Below are positions 32,301-44,228 of a stretch of DNA of 64,000 bases, in pieces. Location: NCBI RefSeq assembly GCF_001625195.1, contig NC_054390.1, positions 2,690,027-2,754,026 of the forward strand, in the 5' to 3' direction. This DNA is from Drechmeria coniospora. Lineage: Eukaryota; Ascomycota; Sordariomycetes; Hypocreales; Ophiocordycipitaceae. The notes below the pieces were generated by a model. The model was not told the origin of the DNA and did no database searches. It saw nothing but the letters and a program-made list of their open reading frames with translations. How positions within the stretch are numbered: position 1 is the first letter of the stretch; the number at the start of each line of letters is the position of its first letter. Position numbers and translations under genes: made by a program.

Positions 32301-34255
32301 GGCAACGCGGGCCTACTTCGGGACATTGTTTGCAAGGACGACAAAAACGGGATCGGGTAAATGGGCAGTAACGGCGGTGTCAAGCCAATACTTGCGTCGA
32401 ATGTTCATGTAATAATTACATGCTCCTTACGGAGTACTCCATAAGTACACCTTTGGCATTGGTACGCTCATGTCCTTGGCCGTTATATATGACGACCAGT
32501 GGGGTACGCCTGCTGGACACGAGGCATACGCGACTGCTTGCGATTCCTTAGTAGGGGCCTAGGTACCATGACTTGCATTGCACTCATGTAGTTGTACTTT
32601 AAGTACGCCGTAAGTGAACAACAATTAATACAGTACAGGACTCCGTAGAACTGAGCTAACACCAACAAGTAGCACATGTCCTCTCTGCACCCTGGTATCT
32701 GTACAAGTACTTACTGCGTTCACGCATGTCCTTTACGAGTACTGTATACATGAGTTTAGTAGTGCCTGCATCCGACTGTGTTTTCACCATCAGTTAGTGA
32801 TGCGAGGGTGCCTTTCAAGTTGCCTCTGCCCATCTCCTTTCTGCTTTGAGCAGATTCCGTGTGGGCATCATCGAATATACGAGAACTTGCCGTAGTAATA
32901 ATTATGCACTACTATGGGAGTTGGGGAAGTTGCCCTCCAAAGCAGGGCAGCGAGACGAAGCAAGGCGCGTACTTAGGTAGGCGTTCCACATAGGTGTATT
33001 TGCACGCGCATAGCATTGATACCTACTCACTCCATACGGAGTACTTGTACTTATAATACTAATACCTAATAGCAAGCTACTACTGTGCGCTTGCATATTT
33101 GCTTGCATGTACAGTACGGACTCACCAGTACACGTTCTGGGACACCTACTGTAAGTAAGTACATACAATACAAGTACAAGTACTGTATGTCTACAAGTAT
33201 AGTACACGTAGAAGCATCTATTGTAAGTAAGTACATGCATATTTCAGACACTAGCCAAATGGTGTTCACCTGCAACTACAGTACAAGTAAGTACTCCGTA
33301 GTAGAAGAAATAGTACTGAGGCAGGTACTTGTACTTAGTACTTCGTACGGCCTGGCTGACTCAGCTGGGTTGGAAGGCAATAAGATAATAATTATTGAGT
33401 AAGTATTCCTGTATGCTTCGTAAGTACTGTACTGTACGGAGTAGAGTACGTAGTACTCCGTAGGTACAGTACAGTACTTGTGAATGTGCATTTTCTACGT
33501 TACGGAGTACGGAGTAATAATACTAGTGTAATTGCATGCATGTACTGTATTAATTATACTAGGTGCACTCCGTTCGGAATAAATAACTACTGAAGTACTC
33601 CGTACTTGCTAAGTAAGTAAGCTTACATGTACGAGTAGCATGTACATGTACTGCACGCCTACTTGCCGTACTTTATTACTTCTTACTTAGTACATAGGTG
33701 GACATGTACCTACTTGGGTGTTGGACCTACCACTACTTAGTACAGTACTTAGGTAGGAGGAGGACGTAGTAGGAATTACGTACAGGTCCTAAAACAATGC
33801 GGTGCGGTACGGAGTACAGAGTTTTGGTACTTGTACTCCGCATCTAGGCGCGGAGCTGCGGTACGGGGACGGAGTACTCCGTACAATCTTGGAATTGAAA
33901 GTACTCACAAGTATAAGTACAAGCACAATACTCCTTCCAGTGTTCATGTAGCGGGCATACTAGTACTTGGTCCTCGCATTGGAAATGAATACATGTACTG
34001 GTGCAGAACATGTACTTGTACATGAACCAGTACCGTAAGTACATACTGTACTGTACATGTACACACATACATGTACCCGTAGGTACATTTGAGTACCAGG
34101 GCCAGAAACTCCATTCTGCCGTGACACCGTACATGTAGGTACACCTACATGTGCTACTCGTACACTGCCCACACATTCAGGTGGGACTAGTACATAGGTT
34201 ACATGTACCCAGTACTCGCAGAAACACTGTAACAGTACAAGTACTGTACGAGTAC
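26341..34255. other. 8-kb gene desert saturated with GTAC palindromic words
   Basis: No gene, RNA or transposon is recognised over about 7.9 kb. From about 26640 onward almost every 60-base line contains several GTAC tetramers inside words such as GTACTCCGTAC, GTACATGTAC, AAGTACTT and CAGTACTG. For example, 30421-30480 has six GTACs, against about 0.23 expected at random. Small ordinary patches lie near 26930-27180, 28050-28250, 28640-28730, 29590-29850, 30700-31080 and 32760-32960. Open frames here consist of Tyr/Val/Cys/Thr-rich translations of the motif and are not genes. Confidence 0.75.
27593..27637. repeat. 18-bp tandem repeat, 2.5 copies
   Basis: The unit is ACGGAGTACAAAGTAACT, present twice in full and once in part. 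It is a local tandem amplification of the CGGAGTAC word. Confidence 0.9.
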
Positions 34256-34331
34256 TCTACGGTACTTCGTTAGTGCTGGTACCCTCGATGGCTGGCATTA
34301 GCTGGCAGGGGCGGTGGTCGGCCGCGTTCCT

Positions 34332-34402
34332 CCACACACACGCACACACACACGCACACACACACACACACACGCACACACGCACACGCAGGTGCACGCA
34401 CG
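34332..34402. repeat. (CA)n / CGCACA microsatellite
   Basis: About 70 bases of CA dinucleotides interrupted by CGCA, roughly 900 bp upstream of the NHP6 start codon. Confidence 0.92.
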
Positions 34403-35056
34403 CCAAAGTGCTCGCTTTCGGCGTACGTGCCCGCCCGCAATCACTCCCCCATAGTAAAAAGGCTGCTTGGCCCTCCCCCCATACTGCGCTCCCCCTCTCT
34501 CTCTCTTCTCCCATACAAACTCGCACCTAAAAACCTCCCATTCAAACACACGACCGCACCGCGTCTCGTCGCAACACAGCACGCGCCTTTTGGTGAGTAC
34601 CTCTATTTCGCCCTGCGCTGCCGCATTATTGCAGGTCACCAGCACCTCACCGCATCGGTGCAATTTGCTATTTGATTTTTCCCTTCACGCATCGTTTTCT
34701 GGTCCCGATTTGACTTTGGCGGTGCATCTCGAGCCTTGCTCATGCTGCATCGTTGGATTCAATCGCGTCCTCTTGGTCACTTAGCTGCCACTGCACTTGA
34801 TCATCTCATCGTTATCAGCAGCCTCACTTGGGCTTGGTGCGCACTGCACAGAATCGAGCCGCTGACCACGATAGGACTCCAGACCACGGTATCATCGCCG
34901 TCTCTACCAACTTTTTTTCTTTCGAATCATTCTCAAGGTACGTACGTAAATGGGCGCAATCACCCTCCCTCGGGGCTTCAATCAATTCAATTCAGCACCT
35001 GTTCGCAAGGGCGTAATGAACAAGCCTCTCCGCCCCATTTTCATTTCACCCACCGC

Positions 35057-35105
35057 CTCACTCGCTCGCTCACTCGCTCACTCACTCACTCACTCACTCG
35101 CTCAC
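35057..35105. repeat. CTCA/CTCG tetranucleotide array
   Basis: About twelve tandem CTCA or CTCG units lie 190-235 bp upstream of the NHP6 ATG, probably within its pyrimidine-rich leader or core promoter. Confidence 0.9.
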
Positions 35106-35291
35106 CACCCTACTTGCACAATTCCGCAATCTCATCACCTTCACACTTTTCCTGCACGAGAGGCTTTGTCGCCCACCACGCGCATTGCTCACCACACTTT
35201 TCTCGCTTCACATTCAATTCAAATCTCACATTTTTCAAATTTCAAGCTGCTGACGTGAAATTTTGCGGGCTTCCACAGGCGCTCATTCAAG

Positions 35292-35759
35292 ATGCCTAAA
35301 GCTGCCTCTGGTAAGCGTGGTGGTAAGGAGATCAAGCGACGCAGCAAGAAGGGTAAGCTCTCCCTCCGTGGTCGCAACGCACACTCGGCTGCGTGGCCGG
35401 AACTTGGTCCATCCAAGAACGACTAAAAGTCTCCTTGTTCAATCGATGTTGACTGCTAGTAGACCCCAACGCCCCCAAGCGTGGTCTCTCCGCGTACATG
35501 TTCTTCGCCAATGAGCAGCGTGAGAACGTCCGCGAGGAGAATCCTGGCATTTCTTTCGGCCAGGTCGGAAAGCTCCTCGGTGAGCGATGGAAGGCCCTGA
35601 ACGACAAGCAGCGCACGCCCTATGAGGCCAAGGCTGCCGCCGACAAGAAGCGCTACGAGGATGAGAAGCAGGCGTACAACGTAGGAATGCCTCGCTCACT
35701 CCTCTCATCGTATTTGACGGCTAGACTAACACTCTCTGCAGGCTGAAGAGTCATCGTGA
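35292..35759 (+). CDS. NHP6: non-histone HMG-box chromatin protein NHP6
   Basis: Three exons, 35292-35352, 35463-35680 and 35742-35759, give 98 residues, the usual size. Nhp6 bends DNA without sequence specificity and assists the FACT histone chaperone, nucleosome remodelling and Pol III transcription. A basic N terminus ([13 protein letters not shown]) is followed from residue 21 by a single HMG box: [20 protein letters not shown], then [14 protein letters not shown] and [13 protein letters not shown]. The last exon encodes only AEESS and the stop. Introns have GTAAGC and GTAGGA donors with CTAG/TAG and GCAG acceptors, and both joins restore conserved residues (KK-D-PNAPK and QAYN-AEES). It is isolated between the GTAC desert and a 2-kb spacer. 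Confidence 0.95.
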
Positions 35760-37814
35760 GACTGTTCAATCACCGAGCTTGCTGCCTTCTTCTTTCCCTT
35801 GTACTTTTGGGCAGGGTGGTGTTGTATGACTGCGGGACGGAACGGGATGCGTGCTTTTGCTTTCGGGTGCTGGGAATGAGCTGAATTGGGTCTCTTAAGT
35901 TAAAGCAATGGTTTCGTGATCAGGATGACGGCCTGCGCATCTGCTGAGACGTATTTCTCACAAGCACGTCGTCGTGGGCTGCTTTGATCAGTATTTCTAC
36001 GCGGTGCGATGCTTGGAATGAGAATTGTAAATTACAGCAACCAGTCCCAAGTTCATTCTTGCCGCTCATTCGCGCGAAATGTGTGACAAGTGCTACAACT
36101 TCATCTGTCATTCCACTCCTACCTTGACCACCTGTGGAGTTGCCTGCCGCACGCCCTTGCCAGTATGTGCCTTTCCGCAACGGTCATTTTGCCTGCGCTC
36201 GTGACTGGACATGTGACCAACCAGTTGCGGCCTAAGCCAGCTGCGACATTGGGCCTATGCCTGAGGCAGCGACCTACCTGGCGAAGTGCACTTACCGATC
36301 CATGGCCAATAGGCAAGAGGAGGACTCTCACCTCGTCCAAGGACCTAACATGCCACAAGTGCAGTATTACTACAATAGTTGTGTAAGTATGTAAGTAGTA
36401 CTCCATATACCTCACCGCAAGTACAATCGTATACCATGGATGATAGCGCATGCGATGAGTACATGTACTTTCAATAATTACTTGTATGTAGCCCAATAGA
36501 CACCCTGGCTGACACCGACATTGCGTTCGTTCAATTCACTCGCAACCCTCGGCTTCCATCTAGTGGCTCCAAGCGAGCTGAACCCCATCGGAAGTGAGTA
36601 GTACTCCGTAGTTTCAAGTCAATTCAGTCATGCCCTCCTCATTCGCCTGCGGCAAAGTCGCTGTTCTATTCCAAGTGGATGGAAGGCCGACATATGCCAC
36701 ATCTCCCCTGCTGCAAGCAACATCCGCTGCATCTTAGAACTATGCGCCATGATCAAGTTTCAGTCATTTTCCGTGGCCTGGAGCGACACGACCGATGTCG
36801 ACACTGACATAGACCGACACGTGGCCCAGTCGTTCTCATATCAAACGGATCGCAGACAGGGACGATGTCGGCCCCTCGCTCTGTCCACCATGGGGAAAGA
36901 GATACACGTCGGAGGCAAATGGCTTCGAGATGCTCGTCACCGACAACCACCATCCACAGCTCATGCATTGAGTACTCGGGGGTGTGTCCATCTCCGCAGT
37001 AATCAGCTCGAACGAACGGAAACGCAATGACCCAGCGTGAGCTTCCCGTTTCTGTCTGCTATCCTCGCCATGTAGGTAGGTACCTGGTACCTACAATGCA
37101 GCACCCTTATTGTGGCCATGACGGCCCAAGTACCCGTACCCAGCCCAAGAACCGGCCGTGAGCTGTAGCCAATCCGCTCGAGGTATGTCGCGACCTTAGT
37201 ACTCTCTCCTTTATCCTTGGTAGGCAGCAGCCAGTACGCAGGCAGGAAGCAGCAGGCAGGCAGGTGATTTCCTTCCTTGGAGCTGGAGCTAGGGTAGAGC
37301 AGGCAGGGTCGTTGCAGCTTGCTTTCGTTCGCACCTACCGCTCGGGACGGATATCACTTACACAACCCACCGCAAGACGTGCAATGTCGGACCATGCCCG
37401 TCAATATCGTCGACTGATATTCTCTCCTTCGCGCCGGTATCATCATCAAGCGATAATCCAGGTGGCCGCGTTCGGCGCCTGCTGTCTACTCTAACCTCCT
37501 TTCGAGTCGAAGCTGCATGCCGCCGCCGCCCGTTGGCATATAGTGCTGGTGACTCAGAATCCCATCCTCGCCGCTTTCGTTTCCTTGCCCTTCAAAACTC
37601 GGCAGGTATCCCGTACCTGTGCGGAGAGAAATCGGCCCTCGCCCTTTTACGAGCAAGCATCGCCTCGCCTCGGTAGGTGCCCCCTGGACCATGCCCTTGA
37701 GCTCAAGTCGTCGGCAAGACAAGACTATGTGTCTCATCGACAGGCTTCCTTTGCCACTCAATACTGTTCTATGTCGAGCGTGTTGTTGAAAAGCCGCCAA
37801 AGTCATGCGATGCG
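35760..37814. other. intergenic, no gene seen
   Basis: About 2 kb without recognisable coding potential. It includes the NHP6 3' flank. A few GTAC words occur near 36390-36470, 36600 and 37070-37140. Sequence near 37220-37270 has CAGGCAGG-type short repeats. Confidence 0.5.
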
Positions 37815-39797
37815 ATGGATCTGACCGAGCCTATTGAGTTGCAACTCCTTCGCAGTTGCTGCGTCGAAGCGGAGCGATCCGACCTGGTCTGGTTTCAACT
37901 CGAAGGATTGCACATAGCATTGAGCGACATTAGCAGTCCCTATCTGACTGCCTTGATTGAGGAAATTCGAGTGAGCAGCCGAGCCCTCCGTGAGCTCGCC
38001 GACCTGTCCCAAGTCCACCACGATCGCGTTCCCTTGATCCTGAACCCCCTGAACAGCATCCTTCCATGTCTCTCGCGCTCATTGAAAGACATCACTGCTC
38101 ACTATGAGAACCGCACAATGTCAAAGTCCAACCGCTGGCGGACCATGTATCATGCCATGACGAGCGAGGCGGGAGGTCTCTCCTTACCCGGGCGGTTCAT
38201 GGCTTATAATCGTTACCTCAACTGTTTGCGAGAATTACTGGTGAGGTACGAGAACAGGACGTGTCAGTCGGGTGGATAGTTGCTGACAACTGTAACTAGG
38301 TCACCAAACTTTGACCTAAACATGATGGAGAAACTTCACCGTCAGATCATGCAGCTACGGGAGGCCAGAGGCATACGTGAGTTGACTCAAGACAGGTACC
38401 AGTACCTTGGTTCCTGACAACACATGCAGCCCCATCACCCGTTCAAGTCGGGCCCATTGTTCGCCGTGACACCATTCGCAGTGCCGATACGGATCCGGTG
38501 TGTTCGAGTCCCTGAAACCATGACAACCACTTACGGAACCCCTAGTCAATTCACTGGGCGGAGCATATATTCTCTCATCCCCTGCCTTCCCGAACAGCCC
38601 TTGGGCGTCAGCACATGTACCATCGCCCTGATCCCCGTGTGAGTGAAGCGGCATTCCCTTATTTAAGTTCAGGTCGAAATCTCTCGGACCGCACCATCCC
38701 TGGGGGCATCTCAACATTCCCATAAACTCCAAGGTCCTTTTTCGGCGGCAAGTTTAGCATCGTTTTGCCACGTTTAGTCAAGTCCTTTTCTCATAATAAC
38801 AGTAGATCATTCAACGATGATAAAATTTCTTTGACTGTCTTCCGAAATGCGGTCGACAGATCGCCATACCTCCTGCTGCGGATGTTCGACGAAGGCGCGC
38901 CTTGGTTTTCCATGAGAGGGGCCCACGAGCTCTGTGTTGTTCAAGACGGCAGCTCACTGCATTTCAAGCGATGGAGTCGTACAGCAAGACGCTCAAAGAC
39001 GTGGGCCATCCTCTTCTTCGTCACTTGGGAAGGTTCGTCTTGCCGATCGAAATCATGCCGGAGCAGAACGATCAGGTTGACAGGCTCCTGGGAAGAACTT
39101 GTGCTTCTGCACTCTACGTTTGTCTCTCTGAAGTCGCGCAATTGTCTTACTGTCCAAGTCGATCCGCAAGACTATTTCCTTCACAGCGAACAAAAGCTTG
39201 CTGAGGCGTGAGCATGGCATCAGAAGTGGCATGCTCGATAGCAATGCTGATTACGTGGACAGGGTAATACTTGACGATGGTTTTAGACACTCCCTTATCG
39301 TATACCATGACCGCTTGACACAGGCCATCCGCCTACATGCCGCTGTGCTGGACGGTGAGCTTGAGCAGTGTCCAGTTTGGACGGCCTTCGGTTTGTCACA
39401 TCCCAGCCAGCAAGCCATGCATGCCTCACAAACTCGCTGACATGAAGGGGAAGTGACCCATCAGTCAGCCTCACCCACTTGGCTCCAGCGGGTGTCCCGT
39501 CACCGGCTCCGTCTGGCCGACGTTCAGCTATACGTATTTTGCCGACAATACCGTCAGCAAAATCAACGACGAGGACGCGTTGGAGCATTCGAAATTAACT
39601 TTGTGAGCGAAAGGGGTGCGTGCTGGATCCCGTCGACCCCCCCCCTCTGGCGAGCTGCCCATCCACACCAATGGATTGCCTTGTAGATGTAGAACGCTGC
39701 TGACTTTTACACACACCATCGAATAGATGCCCGAAGCTTCTATGAAGTCTTCTCTGCACCAAAAACCAGCCCGGAGGTTGCTGGTCCGGCAGTGTAG
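37815..39797 (+). CDS. conserved fungal protein of unknown function, ten exons
   Basis: Unspliced, this stretch looks like a broken gene. It closes to 474 residues with nine introns: exons 37815-38245, 38300-38376, 38430-38497, 38546-38616, 38673-38747, 38803-39032, 39096-39207, 39263-39390, 39454-39615 and 39727-39797, total 1425 nt. I recognise the pattern of an uncharacterised ascomycete family: MDLTEPIELQLLRSCC at the start, then HWAEHIFSHPLPSRTALG, GPHHPWGHLNIP, RGAHELC, RWSR, CPVWTAFVTHQSASPTW and LYVFCRQYRQQNQRR. The intron at 38748-38802 uses a GC donor (GCAAGT). The donor chosen at 38617 (GTACCA) is the least certain join. No signal peptide or membrane segment is seen. The function is unknown; the Trp-rich, beta-like C-terminal half might be a PH-like fold, but that is speculation. 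Confidence 0.75.
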
Positions 39798-40174
39798 TTT
39801 CGAATAAATTCACGTGTATAATGGCGACCAATCAATATGGCAAGTCCGTCTTGGGGGAATAGCGACCATGTAGGTGGGGTAGTTGCGTTCGTTGTCACCA
39901 GCATCAGCACCTGGCATGATCCGAGGTCACACAACACATACGACAAGATTTCACAAAGCGAAGTTAATGCTTTCCAAAAACAAAAACAAATGTTCAATTT
40001 TCATATCTTTCCAACATAATTTTGTGCGCATCTTGCTGGGCGAATTGTTTGGTTGCGTCATGGCTCATATTAAGAGATTGATTCGAGGTGCAATATCGGG
40101 AAATCGCTCTTCGTCATCCTTCGTTTCCTCCCCACATGAATATTCCTACGGGCAGAAGGCTACCAGCTACTACT
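39798..40174. other. convergent 3' intergenic region
   Basis: 377 bp between the stop codons of the ten-exon gene and phosphoglucomutase. AT-rich in part (near 39960-40020), as usual for fungal 3' regions. No gene. Confidence 0.5.
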
Positions 40175-42144
<1,970 letters not shown>

Positions 42145-42829
42145 TATGGCGACAAAATGATTCGAGCCGACGATGTTTGAATAGCGATAGCAATAGAAAA
42201 AGAAATAAAGGGGAAGGGCGAGATGGTGGGAATGGAAGTGTGAGGCAGGAGTTAGTTAAGGAGGGGGAGTGGCGATGTCGAAGCAGGGGGAGCTTTGTAC
42301 ACGATTTGAGGACGAGTGCGGAGTAGGTACTTACAGACACCTACTTACTTTAGTACTTACTGCAGCGAACTCAACCATGGTGGGGGTGGGGGTGGGGAGT
42401 TGGTGGTGTGCTGAAGGCTTGGTAGAGGATGAACTGAGGGGGCAATTTGACGGTTTCCATACTGTGCCATCATGGCGATGAATTCTGGTCTTTACAGTGC
42501 GGATGGATTTGACAGCTCGGATCGCTTGTGTTGAGGCTGTTACGGATCATGGTATTAACAAACTCCGGCCGACATTTCCATGATCACCAGTCATTATAGC
42601 ATGATATATGCACCTCATAGTGCACTCATTGATCGGGGTGGCAGGCTGGTATTTCAACATGGCGCGCCCAGCGGCAGAGTTTACTTCACGCCGCGGCTGT
42701 GAAGTGCGAGAAGATGCCAGGCTGTGGCATTGGAGAAACGGCACCAAAGCCGATAAATTATGTACGTATCTATAGGTATACCAGTGCCAGGCCCAGATCG
42801 ATGGCTTCCAACCAAAGAGGGAAGCAAGC
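42145..42829. other. intergenic upstream of phosphoglucomutase
   Basis: Promoter and leader of PGM2 and the 3' flank of the oligoribonuclease gene. A GGTGGGGGT-type G-rich stretch lies near 42380-42400 and GTAC words near 42325-42360. No gene. Confidence 0.5.
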
Positions 42830-43521
42830 TTACGGTTTGCCGCTACCGGCCTTGAAAATCACCTCTCGGTAGTACCGAGCCTCGGCGATGCTTTCGAGAA
42901 TATCGTCCTTGGCCACATGGCGCCCCTTCTTGGACGGAGCCTTCTTCACAACGTCGCGGGGACTCCATCGCCGAGCGGCCTCCTTGATGGATGTCACGTC
43001 GAGGAGGCGATAGTGCAGGTGATCCGTGACCTTGTCGAACGGCTCGCGCCGCAGGAAGGCCCGGTCAGCATGGACGCTGTTGCCGGCGAGCAGCGCCTTG
43101 CACCGCTCGGGCACGAAGCGGGTGATGTAGCGAAGGAGGTTCTCGGCCGCCTCGGTCGGCGTCGTCGTCGAGGCGAGTACGGCGGCGGTGAGGCCGGATT
43201 TGGCATGGGTGGTGGTGCACCATTCATCCATCTTGTCCAGCCGATCTTTGGGCCAGTGGACGACGGCGTGGAAGCCTTCATCGTCGAGGATCTCCAAGTT
43301 GCCGGTGGTGATGATGCAATAAATTTCGAGGATTTCGTCCGAGTCCGGGTTGAGACCCGTCATCTGTGTGAGCGACCACACATGTCAGCGCCAGTGAGCT
43401 GCGGAGGGACGCAGTGTACGTTGTATGCAGGAGGGAGTCGAGCAAGAAGCAGTTTGACGGCAGTGCCCCTGACCTCGCAATCAATCCACACGAGTGGATC
43501 ATCGGTTTCATTTCGTCCCAT
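42830..43521 (-). CDS. REX2: oligoribonuclease (3'-5' exoribonuclease, REX2-like)
   Basis: Two exons, 43521-43474 and 43363-42830, give 193 residues. Oligoribonuclease degrades very short RNAs to mononucleotides and in fungi works mainly in mitochondria (yeast Rex2). All DEDDh catalytic residues are present: Asp14 and Glu16 in WIDCEMTGL, Asp116 in HADRAFL, and His165 with Asp170 in RHVAKDDILESI. The splice falls exactly between the catalytic Glu16 and Met17, and the join restores the invariant motif. The intron is 110 nt with an unusual GTCAGG donor. No clear mitochondrial presequence follows from the chosen ATG. The frame upstream (HPLLQRCKAGSSSASAA) is basic and Ser/Ala-rich but lacks an ATG, so an upstream exon or non-AUG start for a mitochondrial form is possible. 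It is divergent from the oxidoreductase gene. Confidence 0.9.
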
Positions 43522-44228
43522 CGCAGCACTGGCCGAGCTGCTTCCAGCCTTGCAACGTTGCAGCAATGGATGTTTTTTGAACGAGTAGGCACTATAATAA
43601 CTGTACGGAACAAGCGAGGGGTCTTTTCTTTGGGACGATCCAAAGAGGAAATGAACTGGGCAGGTGGTCGGTGGTGGGGAACAGGATCCAGGACAGTGGC
43701 AAATATCATTACCCCGCAGTTGGTCGGGACAGCAGTTGCACCGAGTAAAAAAGTACGTTACTTCCTGTGTACGGAGTACATGTAAACCGTGCTAGGCAAT
43801 TACAGGGGGGTTCGAATCGATACGGTGTAATTACAGGACTCCATAGGTCACTAATGCGGGTGTACCTGGTCTCTCCAGGCACGCCGGAACCCCCGCGAAT
43901 TCCCAATCCCCGCGCCGCCATTGGTCCCATTATCTTCGAGCCAGATCGAGACGTCACCACCTCACATTGTCACGGCCTTGACGATTCCACAATCGGGCAT
44001 TCGGCATCCGTGAATGTACAAAGAAGCACTTCAGCACAGGCAGTTCCCCTTGTTTCACGTGCCCGTCTCAGTCGTAGGCAAACCACACGAGGGGCCTGCC
44101 TGTTGTGCAAAACGTCCTTCATCAACCCAGCGACACCAAATATCGATCACCAATTCAACATCACCACCACCACCAGAGCCAGGGACGCCGGCGGACCACC
44201 CTGTACCGTACCGACCCAGCTGCCCATC
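43522..44228. other. divergent promoter region REX2 / oxidoreductase
   Basis: 707 bp between two start codons. The frame of the oxidoreductase stays open upstream to about 43767 but has low-complexity, non-conserved content, so I treat it as leader. One CGGAGTAC occurs near 43772. Confidence 0.5.

Larger units (their letters stand above)
34256..35291. promoter_or_regulatory. NHP6 upstream region and leader
   Basis: This kilobase is free of the GTAC words that fill the preceding desert and is pyrimidine-rich, as expected of a promoter and leader of a highly expressed fungal gene. It holds the CA microsatellite and a CTCA/CTCG tetranucleotide array. No core element can be assigned with certainty. 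Confidence 0.45.

Noticed and set aside
26640..34255. CRISPR-like array or satellite in the gene desert
   Set aside because: The words vary in spacing and order, there is no constant repeat-spacer unit, and the sequence is a eukaryotic chromosome.
34736..35299. 187-codon plus-strand frame upstream of NHP6
   Set aside because: Contains the tetranucleotide array and overlaps the NHP6 start in another frame. It is leader sequence, not a conserved protein.
37815..39797. Interpretation as a pseudogene with many stops
   Set aside because: All interruptions are explained by nine short introns, and the joined exons give a multiple of three with family-like sequence at each join.
42360..42380. Upstream ATG with GTAAGT donor as an alternative first exon of phosphoglucomutase
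   Set aside because: The ATG at 42144 already gives a full-length N terminus leading into FQDQKPGTSGLR; no frame-compatible acceptor is required upstream.
43797..43840. GGTTCGAATC resembling a tRNA T-loop
   Set aside because: No complementary T-stem, anticodon arm or acceptor stem could be formed around it.
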